The position numbers and the translations under genes are program-made. From Sphingobacteriales bacterium (GTDB taxonomy: Bacteria; Bacteroidota; Bacteroidia; Chitinophagales; Chitinophagaceae), in contig JAIXSZ010000068.1 in the NCBI GenBank assembly GCA_027484425.1, forward strand, positions 1 to 64,000: a stretch of 64,000 bases of DNA. The letters run 5' to 3'. Under the pieces are notes generated by a model. The model made no database searches. It was not told where the DNA came from and saw only the letters and a program-made list of their open reading frames with translations. Of the stretch, positions 53,724 through 62,840 are shown one piece after another (position 1 is the stretch's first letter; every line of letters starts with the position of its first letter).

Positions 53724-55373
53724 CTACTCGAAATATTGCTTGAGTTCTGCATCAAAATATTGCAAAGCATTGCGAATGGGTAAGGGTAACCCACCACCTA
53801 ATGCACAAAGAGAACCAATTTCCATAGTAGTGATTAGATCAGTAAACAATTCTCTGTCCATCTTGTAGTCACTATTCATAGCCTTTTCTATCATTTCATA
53901 CCCCCTGGTAGAGCCAAGTCTACAAGGGAAACACTTACCACAACTTTCGTGAGCTGTAAACTTGAATAAATGATTGATATAACTGATTACTGGGTAGGAT
54001 TCGGGCAAACACACTACTGAGGCATGCCCCAATAAAAAGCCGTTTTGGGAGAAGGATTCGAAATCTACAGTCAGCGAGTTTATCTTTTCTACAGGTACTA
54101 GTCCGCCTAAAGGACCTCCAATATGCATTGCTTTCACATTACTTTTGAAACCTTGCCCTAAGTCATTGACTACCACAGTAAGTGGTGTACCCATATCTAC
54201 CTCATATATGCCTGGCCTGTTAAAAAAACCGTCTAACGAAACCAGTTTGGTTCCGGTAGATCTTCCTTTGCCGATAGCTGCAAATGCAGCACCTCCATTA
54301 TCTATAACCCAAGGTATACATGCCAGCGTTTCTACATTGTTGACAACGGTCGGCTTGTTAAATAAGCCATGCTGCGTAGGGTAGGGTGGGCGAACTCTGA
54401 CCTCTGGTCGTTGCCCTTCTATAGATGAAAGTAGAGCTGTTTCTTCTCCGCATATGTAAGCACCTTGTGCCTTTATAACTTTGAAATCATAATTGAAACC
54501 AGAGTTTAAAATGTTTTGCCCGATGTAGCCTAGTTCTTTTATTTCTGCTATGGCTTCTTGGGTTATGGCAATAGCTTCGGGGTATTCTCCTCTTATATAT
54601 ACTACTCCAGTGTTGGCACCTGAAATATAGCCTGCAATAATCATTCCGAGCAGCACTGAATGTGGTCTTTGCTCTAACAAGTATCTATCGCTATATGCGC
54701 CTGGGTCGCCTTCATCGGCATTGCAAACAATAAATTTTACATTGCCTTCGGTGTTTTTGCAAGATTCTAATTTGAAGCCAATAGGGAAACCTGCTCCTCC
54801 ACGTCCACGAAGTCCAGAAGTCTTCAATTCAGTAAGTAGCTCGGTAGGCGTCATTTTGAGCGCCTTTTCTAGTATCTTGTAGAATTGTTTAGTGCCAGGA
54901 AAAGCTGTTGTTAGAATAGGTGTTCCCACGCTTGCTACATGGTAGGAGTCCATGGGTATAGTTATACCTGCTTTTATATCGGAAATATTGTCAATGTCTG
55001 CGCCAGAGTAATTTCGATTATTTATGTTGAAAGCACTATTTTCGTGACATCTACCAAGGCAGCACATTTCGCCTATTTCATCTTGTGAGAATTCCTTGCA
55101 TAGTTTTGATTTTAACTCATCCTGAGTACCTGCTGTGAGGCATGCGCTTCCGTTGCATACGTATACTTTTTTGCCCTGATTTTCTGGTCGCAGGAAATCG
55201 TAGAATGTGGCTGCACCATATACATTGGCACTACCCATCAGAAAATCTTTTGCTAAAGATTCTGCTTTCTCTTTGGATACAGCACCAGTTTCAGTAGCTG
55301 CAATACCCAATTCCTCAAACAGATTTTCTCTTAGGCCTTTTCTGCCAGACAGTTCACTCAGATTTTTAGACAT
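53724..55373 (-). CDS. NuoE/NuoF-fusion NADH-dehydrogenase/hydrogenase-type flavoprotein
   Basis: This encodes 549 residues. The N-terminal part (about 1-125) is a NuoE-like thioredoxin fold; its [2Fe-2S] cysteines are in VCNGSACLTAG and EMCCLGRCHENSA. The rest is NuoF-like: SGLRGRGGAGFPIGFKLES (NADH/FMN site), CNADEGDPGAYSDR, GAYICGEETALLSSIEG, and the 4Fe-4S motif CGKCFPCRLG with a later GSLCALGGG. Such fusions (HoxF, FdsB, HydB types) accept electrons from NADH for hydrogenase or formate dehydrogenase. No partner subunit lies on either side. Confidence 0.88.
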   Translation of the reverse strand: MSKNLSELSGRKGLRENLFEELGIAATETGAVSKEKAESLAKDFLMGSANVYGAATFYDFLRPENQGKKVYVCNGSACLTAGTQDELKSKLCKEFSQDEIGEMCCLGRCHENSAFNINNRNYSGADIDNISDIKAGITIPMDSYHVASVGTPILTTAFPGTKQFYKILEKALKMTPTELLTELKTSGLRGRGGAGFPIGFKLESCKNTEGNVKFIVCNADEGDPGAYSDRYLLEQRPHSVLLGMIIAGYISGANTGVVYIRGEYPEAIAITQEAIAEIKELGYIGQNILNSGFNYDFKVIKAQGAYICGEETALLSSIEGQRPEVRVRPPYPTQHGLFNKPTVVNNVETLACIPWVIDNGGAAFAAIGKGRSTGTKLVSLDGFFNRPGIYEVDMGTPLTVVVNDLGQGFKSNVKAMHIGGPLGGLVPVEKINSLTVDFESFSQNGFLLGHASVVCLPESYPVISYINHLFKFTAHESCGKCFPCRLGSTRGYEMIEKAMNSDYKMDRELFTDLITTMEIGSLCALGGGLPLPIRNALQYFDAELKQYFE

Positions 55374-55474
55374 AACTAATGCGCTTATTATCTACAATAT
55401 TCAACTGTAATATACATATTTTCTTAAAAAAGGGAAATATGAAGAAGAGAATATCTAGGTATAAAAGCAAAATA

Positions 55475-57370
55475 TTAGTTCATTAATTCACTTAGTTCCA
55501 GCCATCTCATTTCCATTTCTTCAAGTTGTGAGGTGATTTGGGTAATGCGGAAACTGAGTTTTTGTATTTCATCATAATTGATTGATGGATCTGCCATTTT
55601 ATCTGCTATTTGGTTCTTTTCAGCTTCCAAAGCTGGCATATCTTTCTCAATTTGTTCAAATTCACGTTTTTCCTTGAAACTCAATTTGCGTTTTTCTGGT
55701 TCAACTGCCTTGGATACAGGTGGAGCAGGCGTTTCTTTTGCCGTAGTTACAGGAACATCTTTATTTTTTTCTTTGTTGCGTTCATCAACGCGGTATTGGG
55801 AATAGTTTCCTGGGAAATCACGAACGACGCCACTACCTTCGAAAACAAACAGGTGATCTACCAGTCTGTCCATAAAATATCTATCATGCGATACTATTAG
55901 TAAACACCCTTGATATTCGCTCAGGAAATTTTCTAATACTGAAAGAGTGGGTAGATCTAAATCATTGGTAGGTTCATCCAGTATAAGAAAATTGGGATTT
56001 TGGAATAATATAGCTAATAATTGCAATCTCTTTTTTTCGCCTCCACTCAACTTTGATAGGTAGGTATATTGTTGGTCTGGTGGGAAAAGAAAAAGTGTTA
56101 GAAATTGAGAAGCACTTATGGTGCTGCCATCAGCAAGTGGGAAGTTTTCGGCTATATTTTTTACAAATTCAATGATCCTCATGTCTTCCTTAATTTCAAG
56201 CCCTTGTTGCGAGAAATTACCGAATACTACTGTTTCTCCGATGTTTATTTTGCCGCTGTCCGCTTCTTCTTGTCCTTGCAATAAGTGAAGAAAGGTACTT
56301 TTACCTGCGCCGTTTTTACCTACAATTCCGATTCGTTCGCCTTTTTTGAATGTGTAGTCAAATCCTTTTAGGATTATTTTTTCGCCATACCTTTTATAAA
56401 CCTTTTTGAGTTCAGCAACTTTGCCACCTAAGCGTGTCATTTTAACCTGTAATTCCACCTGAGCATCTACCACTTTTTGTTTTGCTCTTGATTCTACTTC
56501 ATAAAAATTGTCTTGTCTGCTTTTCGATTTTGTAGTTCTCGCTTTCGGTTGCTTACGCATCCACTCCAGTTCCTTTCGATATTGGTTTTTAGCTTTGTCT
56601 ATACTTGCAAGAGTACTATCTATCCTAGCTGCTTTCTTTTCCAGATAGTTCTGATAATCGCCTGCATATGAGTATAGATTTTCATTATCTAGTTCCCAAA
56701 TTACATCACAAACATCTTCTAAGAAATATCTGTCGTGGGTTACCATTAGTAGTGTTACTTTCTGCTGGTTGAGGTAGTTTTCCAACCACTCTACCATTTC
56801 CACATCTAGGTGATTGGTAGGTTCGTCCATGATTAACAACACATGTTTATGTTCAAAACCTATGTCTATGAGGACTTGAGCAAGAGCTACTCGCTTGCGT
56901 TGCCCACCAGAAAGAGTTTTGACTTGTTGGTTCAGGTTGGTAATGTTGAGTTTGCCCAGTATTTGGTGTACTTTGGCTTCAAAGTCCCATGCCCCTAGTT
57001 CGTCAAGTTTAGCTAAAGCTGCGGCTAATACTTCTGGATCTTTGTCTTCTTTGATTAATATTTGTTCATAGTTCCGTAGGGCCTCTGCTACTGGATGTCG
57101 GTAATGAAATATGTTGTCCAGAACAGTTGCTTGTTCGTCAAATACAGGCTCCTGTTCAAACAATGCTACGGTAACATCTTTATGTATCCAAACATTGCCA
57201 TTATCTACATTGTCTTTGCCTGCAAGTATTTTTAGCAACGTAGATTTACCACTGCCATTTCTGGCAATTAACGCAATTTTATCACCTTCGCTGATGTGGA
57301 AGGTAATATTAGTGAATAAAGGCTTTATGCCATAGGACTTGGAAATTCGCTCAGCTGAAACGTAATGCAT
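55475..57370 (-). CDS. ABC-F family ATPase (Uup-like)
   Basis: This encodes 631 residues from MHYVSAERISKSYG; the frame is open 18 residues further up. Two ABC domains: Walker A GSGKST and GAGKST, signatures LSGGQRKRVALAQ and LSGGEKKRLQLLA, Walker B LLIMDEPTNHLD and LILDEPTNDLD. A charged inter-domain linker (about 240-320) is typical of ABC-F, and a C-terminal coiled coil (about 560-630) resembles Uup. It has no membrane domain and most likely acts on ribosomes; antibiotic resistance is not indicated. Confidence 0.92.
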   Translation of the reverse strand: MHYVSAERISKSYGIKPLFTNITFHISEGDKIALIARNGSGKSTLLKILAGKDNVDNGNVWIHKDVTVALFEQEPVFDEQATVLDNIFHYRHPVAEALRNYEQILIKEDKDPEVLAAALAKLDELGAWDFEAKVHQILGKLNITNLNQQVKTLSGGQRKRVALAQVLIDIGFEHKHVLLIMDEPTNHLDVEMVEWLENYLNQQKVTLLMVTHDRYFLEDVCDVIWELDNENLYSYAGDYQNYLEKKAARIDSTLASIDKAKNQYRKELEWMRKQPKARTTKSKSRQDNFYEVESRAKQKVVDAQVELQVKMTRLGGKVAELKKVYKRYGEKIILKGFDYTFKKGERIGIVGKNGAGKSTFLHLLQGQEEADSGKINIGETVVFGNFSQQGLEIKEDMRIIEFVKNIAENFPLADGSTISASQFLTLFLFPPDQQYTYLSKLSGGEKKRLQLLAILFQNPNFLILDEPTNDLDLPTLSVLENFLSEYQGCLLIVSHDRYFMDRLVDHLFVFEGSGVVRDFPGNYSQYRVDERNKEKNKDVPVTTAKETPAPPVSKAVEPEKRKLSFKEKREFEQIEKDMPALEAEKNQIADKMADPSINYDEIQKLSFRITQITSQLEEMEMRWLELSELMN

Positions 57371-57542
57371 ATTGATGGCAAAGGTAACATGGCTGAGTGA
57401 ATAGCCTACAGGTTTTTGTTTCAATTTAGCCTTCTCTTGTTTAAACAGTTGTTAATGTAAATGAATGCATAAAAATGTCGTTGTGAGTAACCCTTTTATT
57501 ATACTATATTGCAACCGTTATACCCTTAGCACTGCTATAATT

Positions 57543-59519
57543 ATGAATTTAAGATTCTCGGTACTGTTGTTGCTTCTTTTTAGTTTTAACGCATCGTCTC
57601 AAACCGAAGCTTCAAAGCTGATTATAAATCTTAATAAATCAATAGATCCCCTCAACAGAATAGAAGCTTACACTGCACTATATAAGTATTATGAATTCGC
57701 AAATGCAGACTCATCGGTTTACTACGCCGAAAAAGGCCTACAAGAATTTACAAAAAGCAATAAAGAAATTGGCATTGGTTCAATGCTAACTTTTTTGGGT
57801 GTTATAGATGGGAAGCAAGGCAGGATTGTGCGATCTATGGAGAGATTCAATAAAGCACTGGACCTATTTAGTAAAAATAATTATGAAAGAGGTATAGCTA
57901 CAGTGCATAATTCAATAGGGGTACTGGATGGTAAAAGGGGAAGACATGTTGAAGCGATTAAACATTTTGTAACGGCCCTTAAGTTATTTGAAAAAATCAA
58001 TGATAAAGACGGCATTGTAGATACATATCTGAAACTGGGCGTAATAAACGAACAAAGTAACAATCTGGAAGTTGCACTCGAGTACTACCACGAAACAATG
58101 CTACAAATTTATAAGTGGAACATAAAAGGCACTCAACCCATGTATGTTTTTAATAACATAGGTGTAGTGTATGCCAAAATGAATATGATGGATTCTGCTC
58201 TAAAGTATTTCGAAATAGCTTTAGCTGGTACTACAGAACCTAGTTTTGAAGTAGTTAGAATTTTGACCCTCAATAATTTGGGGATTTTATATGACAAACA
58301 AAATAATGACTCCAAAGCACTTTATTATTTTGACAAGGCATTACAAATAACTAAAGACAAAAACCTTCCAGAAGATCAAGCACGCATACTGGTAAGCAGA
58401 GCATCTGTAATCAGTAAAACAAGCCCAGCCGCAGCTATTGCACCTCTTTATGAGGCATTATTATTGGCTCAAATGATTGGTCAACAGTCTATTATGACCG
58501 ATGTATACGAAAACCTATCAGAAACCTATGAAAGACTAGGGAGATACAAAGAATCAACAGAAGTATTAAAAAAACTCAGGTCGCTGGAAGACAGCTTGTT
58601 TAATGTAAACAAGTCAAAGGAAATTATGAATTTACTTTCTGTTCATGAATTAGAAAATGCTAACGCGAAATTAACTGTGGCTCAACAACAATCAGAAACG
58701 AGTAGATTTAAAAAGAATATCTTTCTGGGCGTAGCTATTTTCTTAGCTTTAGTTGTCATCATTATGTTGGTAGTATACAAGCAAACATTAATGCTAAACA
58801 ATACACTTTCGAAACGTGAAGTGGAACTAAAAAAATCTAACGATGTTAAAGATAGGCTTTTTTCAATAATTGGTCATGACTTAAGAGGGCCTATTGGTAG
58901 CATACCTGTAATGTTGGAACTAATGAACGACGAAAGCACTACCGAGCAAGAAAGGGTATATATGTATGAGAGTATAATGAGTCATGTTTCGGCATCTAAA
59001 GAAACACTTGATAAATTGTTGTATTGGGGTGGTGCACAGATAAAAGGTACCGGAGTGAATAAAATGAACTTTACTGTGGGAGATACTATTGAAAACATAT
59101 TAAAATTAACTCAAAACATAGCAAAGCAAAAGAATATAACAATAGACAATGAGATTGATGACGATCTAGAGTTGAATTCAGATCCAACTCATTTTGATTT
59201 TGTTGTTCGTAATTTGTTATCAAATGCAATAAAATTTACTCATAATGATGGCAGAGTACTATTGTGTGCGGAGAAAAATCCTGATAGCAAACAAGTAATA
59301 TTTAGTGTGAAAGATAACGGTATCGGTATAAGCGCTGAAAAACAACAAGACATTTTCAAGCCTTTTAGTAGCAGCGAAAGGGGAACTGCCAATGAAAAAG
59401 GAACTAGTATTGGTTTAATGCTGTGTAAGGAGTTTGTAAATGAAAATGGTGGAGAAATTTGGGTGAAGTCTGAACTTGGGAAGGGTTCAACTTTCTATTT
59501 TACGCTTAATGCAGCTTAA
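57543..59519 (+). CDS. TPR-containing sensor histidine kinase
   Basis: This encodes 658 residues from MNLRFSVLLLLL, which starts a signal peptide; 26 upstream residues are excluded. A periplasmic-looking stretch of about eight TPRs (about 30-370) is followed by one membrane helix (about 396-418) and a short coil. The kinase follows: H-box IIGHDLRGPIGS with His445, N-box NLLSNAIKFTH, G1 VKDNGIGIS, F-box and G2 GTSIGLMLCKEFV. No response regulator is adjacent. The ligand or protein sensed by the TPR part is unknown. Confidence 0.9.
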   Translation: MNLRFSVLLLLLFSFNASSQTEASKLIINLNKSIDPLNRIEAYTALYKYYEFANADSSVYYAEKGLQEFTKSNKEIGIGSMLTFLGVIDGKQGRIVRSMERFNKALDLFSKNNYERGIATVHNSIGVLDGKRGRHVEAIKHFVTALKLFEKINDKDGIVDTYLKLGVINEQSNNLEVALEYYHETMLQIYKWNIKGTQPMYVFNNIGVVYAKMNMMDSALKYFEIALAGTTEPSFEVVRILTLNNLGILYDKQNNDSKALYYFDKALQITKDKNLPEDQARILVSRASVISKTSPAAAIAPLYEALLLAQMIGQQSIMTDVYENLSETYERLGRYKESTEVLKKLRSLEDSLFNVNKSKEIMNLLSVHELENANAKLTVAQQQSETSRFKKNIFLGVAIFLALVVIIMLVVYKQTLMLNNTLSKREVELKKSNDVKDRLFSIIGHDLRGPIGSIPVMLELMNDESTTEQERVYMYESIMSHVSASKETLDKLLYWGGAQIKGTGVNKMNFTVGDTIENILKLTQNIAKQKNITIDNEIDDDLELNSDPTHFDFVVRNLLSNAIKFTHNDGRVLLCAEKNPDSKQVIFSVKDNGIGISAEKQQDIFKPFSSSERGTANEKGTSIGLMLCKEFVNENGGEIWVKSELGKGSTFYFTLNAA

Positions 59520-59547
59520 TAAAAACTACAAGAAATTGCTGATTTCG

Positions 59548-60378
59548 TTATGTCTTTTTCGCAACAAAATTTAATCCAAAAAAGAAATATTCTCGCCTCA
59601 ACCCATCTGATGATTGGATTTTCAATTCGTTTTGCAAAAGTTTTAGAGGGTCGGAAAATCGATAAATAAAAGGTAAATAATACCTAACATATTCTACGGA
59701 ATCAGTAGTAATAATAAAACCGTTCTCTTGCATTAATGATTTCCAATCAGCGAGACTGCGTATGTTTTCATTGCCTATCAAGATGTCTTTTTGTAGCTTC
59801 TCGTCCCATATAGTTATGATTCGGTTATTGCCCCTATATTTGTACAATTTAGCACGTTGTATTAGATTATTTCCATTTTCTTCAATAGAGAGTATACGTC
59901 CGCCAGTTTTTAGGCTACCCTTAAATATCTGTAAAGCCTCGTTGATTGGCTCTAGATGATGTAATGTGTCTTGGACTATTATCCAGTCATAGCTGTTTGC
60001 AGAGGGTTTGTTATCAAATAAGTTTTCGTAAGTACATGTGAATAATGATGTGTCGCCATATTGGCTCCAATATTCTTTACGCTTTTGCACTGTTTCAAAA
60101 TAAAATTCTAAAGTAGTGCCATAAGTAGCAATACCATTCATAGCCAAGTAGAGACAAGTAGTTCCATAGCCACAACCACAATCCCAAATAGATACTTGTT
60201 TATTAGGATTATTTTCTTCAATAAGGTACTTATGAATGTATTTTAACCTTTGCAGGAAATAATTTCGTCGAAAATGCCAAGAGGACTTTTTTCCCAGAAA
60301 CTTGTAATATGGCTGCATTTCAGTGTGAACTTCTAACTCTTTTAGCAGCAGTTCAAAGAACTGTTCGGGAGACATCAT
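59548..60378 (-). CDS. SAM-dependent methyltransferase (class I)
   Basis: This encodes 276 residues from ATG 60378 (MMSPEQFFELL). The SAM site is VSIWDCGCGYGTTCLYLAMNG (D-x-G-x-G-x-G in altered form). YDWIIVQDTLHHLEPINEAL is motif post-II/III, and LKTGGRILSIEENG is motif III. The C-terminal 80 residues have aromatic, strand-rich content (YYLPFIYRFSDPLKLL). Substrate is unknown, possibly a small molecule or lipid. It converges with the histidine kinase gene. Confidence 0.8.
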   Translation of the reverse strand: MMSPEQFFELLLKELEVHTEMQPYYKFLGKKSSWHFRRNYFLQRLKYIHKYLIEENNPNKQVSIWDCGCGYGTTCLYLAMNGIATYGTTLEFYFETVQKRKEYWSQYGDTSLFTCTYENLFDNKPSANSYDWIIVQDTLHHLEPINEALQIFKGSLKTGGRILSIEENGNNLIQRAKLYKYRGNNRIITIWDEKLQKDILIGNENIRSLADWKSLMQENGFIITTDSVEYVRYYLPFIYRFSDPLKLLQNELKIQSSDGLRREYFFFGLNFVAKKT

Positions 60379-60555
60379 GAATTTTGGCAAACTATTGATA
60401 AGTAAACAAATAAAACAGGGTCAAATGTAACAAGTAAAATGTAAAATGCTATTCTAGCAATGAGCAAAAAATCTAAAAGCTATCAGAAAACTGGGCATTT
60501 GCGGTAAAATCGAGATCAATTATTATGGAATTGAGCAATTGTAGTTTTAGGACGT

Positions 60556-60563
60556 TAATTTTG
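60556..60563 (+). promoter_or_regulatory. -7 promoter box TAATTTTG for mutS2
   Basis: A TAnnTTTG box lies 74 bases upstream of ATG 60638, with TTG at 60531 as a candidate -33 element. Confidence 0.5.
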
Positions 60564-60637
60564 CTACACTGTGGATGAGTCATAGCAAACGATAAATTTT
60601 TGTTTTTAAAAGATGAGCCTGAATAAGTGATACTGAT

Positions 60638-62746
60638 ATGATGCAATTATACCCTGCCAATGCCATAGAATCATTGGAGTTTTCTAAGATAAAAAACCTT
60701 TTGTTGCATAAGTGCCGAACTGATGCTGCGCGCGAAAGAGTTGAAAATATACGTTTTCATACACATAAAGACCATGCTACAAGGGACCTACAGCAGACAT
60801 ATGACTATCGTAATATATTGCTGAGCGGAGATTATTTCCCTAATGATTTTACGAGAAACCTACACAAAGAACTAAAGCTACTTTCGATACATGGTGGTGT
60901 ACTCAGTGGCGAACAGCTATTAGCGGTACAACATTTGGCGTTGACAATTAGAGATATTCTGCTGTGGTTTAAAAAGAATAATGAGCTTTTTGATTCATTG
61001 AGGTCGGTTGCATCCAAGGTTGTTTATGAGAAGAAGATCTATGAAACCATATCTGCAATAATTGACGAAACAGGAACTGTACGAGATAATGCGTCTCGTG
61101 AGTTAATGAGTATAAGAGCTGATTTGGGGAGGGTGAGAAATGAGGCAAGAAAAGTATTTGAAAGTGTACTACGTAAACTAAATAAGCAAGGATACCTCGC
61201 TGATATTTCTGAAAGTTTCCTAAATGGCAGGCGTACTGTAGCGGTATTAGCAGAGTATAAACGAATAGTGAAGGGAATATTGCATGGTGAAAGCGATACG
61301 CAGAAAACAGTATTTATAGAGCCGGAGGAAACTACCGAACTTAACAATGAGATTTTTTCGTTGGAGCGTGCTGAAGGAAGAGAGATTCAAAGAATTCTAG
61401 CACAGCTTACTAAAGATCTAGCAATATATTCCCCTTTACTTGAAACATATTACCACTTGTGTGGTTTGTATGATTTTATTAGAGCTAAGGCCCTTTTGGC
61501 TATAGATATGAATGGGAATATGCCAAGAGTGACACAACATCCAGGTTTTCAATTAGAAAAAGCATATCATCCTTTATTATACTTGCACAATAAAAATAGT
61601 AACAAACCTACTATTCCGCTTAATCTATCGCTGGATAGACAGCAAAGGATATTGATAATCAGTGGTCCAAATGCTGGAGGAAAGACAGTGGCAATGAAGA
61701 CTGTAGGGTTGTTGCAGCTGATGATGCAAGCTGGTTTGCTAATACCTGTTGGAGATAATTCTGAGGTGGGTATTTTCAGGCAAATTATGGTGCAAATAGG
61801 AGATACTCAATCTATTGAACATGAATTGAGCACTTATAGCGCTCACTTGCAACACATGAAGCATTTCATGGATTTTGCAGATGGCAAAACATTATTTTTT
61901 ATAGATGAACTAGGAAGTGGATCTGATCCTAATTTGGGAGGTGCATTTGCAGAGGCAATTGTAGAACATCTTGCTTCAAAAAACGCATTAGGAATTATAA
62001 CCACCCACTATCTGAACCTGAAAGTGATGGCTGGTAAAGTAAAAGGCATTATGAATGGTGCGATGTCATTTGACGAACAGAGACTAGAACCACTGTACAG
62101 ACTAACTACAGGTAAGCCTGGCAGTTCCTACACTTTTGCCATAGCGCAAAGGAGTGGACTGTCGTCCGATGTCATAGAGAGAGCAAGACAACTTACTCAA
62201 CGAGAGCACTTTAAACTAGACAACATGCTGCACCAAGCAGAGCAGCAAACTGTGAAACTGAGCGACAAAGAAAAACAGCTTGATAAACTACTTAGAGAAA
62301 ACGAACAGCTAAAGAAACATTATGAAGAAGCTACAAACAAAGCAAAACAGCGACAAATTTACGAAACGCTGAAACTTCAAAACCAAATAAAAAAGGAAGA
62401 GCTAGAATATCTACGAGATACAGAAAGAAAGTTTAAACAGATAATTCACGACTGGAAAAAATCTGAGAATAAACAAGATGTAATCAAGGCAGCTGAAAAT
62501 GTATTATTTCGTAAAAAACAAGTGGATGCTAATGCAACTGCAGCGAAAAAAACAGACAAAATCTACGACACTATAGGTGGCGTGCCCCATATTGGTGATT
62601 TGGTGCGAAATAAGCTCAATCATCAGGTTGGGACACTCACTGAACTTACAGACAGGAGAGCTGTAGTGAAAATAGGTAAAATGCCATTTACTGTGGATAT
62701 AGAAACCTGGGTAGTAGTAAAAAAGAAAAATGCCGAAAAACAATAG
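60638..62746 (+). CDS. mutS2: MutS2-family ATPase lacking the Smr nuclease domain
   Basis: This encodes 702 residues. Domain order: clamp/lever region (about 1-280), ABC-type ATPase (about 325-520) with Walker A SGPNAGGKTVAMKTVG and Walker B LFFIDELGSGSDP, an ATP-signature STYSAHLQHM and the trans-acting GIITTHYLNLK. A charged coiled coil (about 530-625) and a KOW-like beta barrel (about 645-695, IGDLVRNKL, GKMPFTVDIETW) follow. Classic MutS2 (about 780) ends in an Smr endonuclease domain, which is missing here. Roles in recombination control or in rescue of collided ribosomes are known for the family. Confidence 0.92.
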   Translation: MMQLYPANAIESLEFSKIKNLLLHKCRTDAARERVENIRFHTHKDHATRDLQQTYDYRNILLSGDYFPNDFTRNLHKELKLLSIHGGVLSGEQLLAVQHLALTIRDILLWFKKNNELFDSLRSVASKVVYEKKIYETISAIIDETGTVRDNASRELMSIRADLGRVRNEARKVFESVLRKLNKQGYLADISESFLNGRRTVAVLAEYKRIVKGILHGESDTQKTVFIEPEETTELNNEIFSLERAEGREIQRILAQLTKDLAIYSPLLETYYHLCGLYDFIRAKALLAIDMNGNMPRVTQHPGFQLEKAYHPLLYLHNKNSNKPTIPLNLSLDRQQRILIISGPNAGGKTVAMKTVGLLQLMMQAGLLIPVGDNSEVGIFRQIMVQIGDTQSIEHELSTYSAHLQHMKHFMDFADGKTLFFIDELGSGSDPNLGGAFAEAIVEHLASKNALGIITTHYLNLKVMAGKVKGIMNGAMSFDEQRLEPLYRLTTGKPGSSYTFAIAQRSGLSSDVIERARQLTQREHFKLDNMLHQAEQQTVKLSDKEKQLDKLLRENEQLKKHYEEATNKAKQRQIYETLKLQNQIKKEELEYLRDTERKFKQIIHDWKKSENKQDVIKAAENVLFRKKQVDANATAAKKTDKIYDTIGGVPHIGDLVRNKLNHQVGTLTELTDRRAVVKIGKMPFTVDIETWVVVKKKNAEKQ

Positions 62747-62786
62747 ATGTTTTTTAGGTTACATAACGTCATTACCCGCCGAAAGA

Positions 62787-62824
62787 AAAACAGGAGCTAC
62801 TTCAATAGAGCTCCTGTTTTAATT
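62787..62824. terminator. Bidirectional terminator between mutS2 and hppD
   Basis: A 12-bp perfect stem (62787-62798 with 62809-62820, AAAACAGGAGCT/AGCTCCTGTTTT) has a 10-base loop. A- and T-runs on the two sides allow it to serve both convergent genes. Confidence 0.8.
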
Positions 62825-62840
62825 AAATGACCATTTGAAG

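Noticed and set aside
55475-57370. Antibiotic-resistance ABC-F protein
   Set aside because: The Uup-like C-terminal coiled coil and the linker do not carry the long resistance-type interdomain loop; a general ribosome-associated role is more likely.
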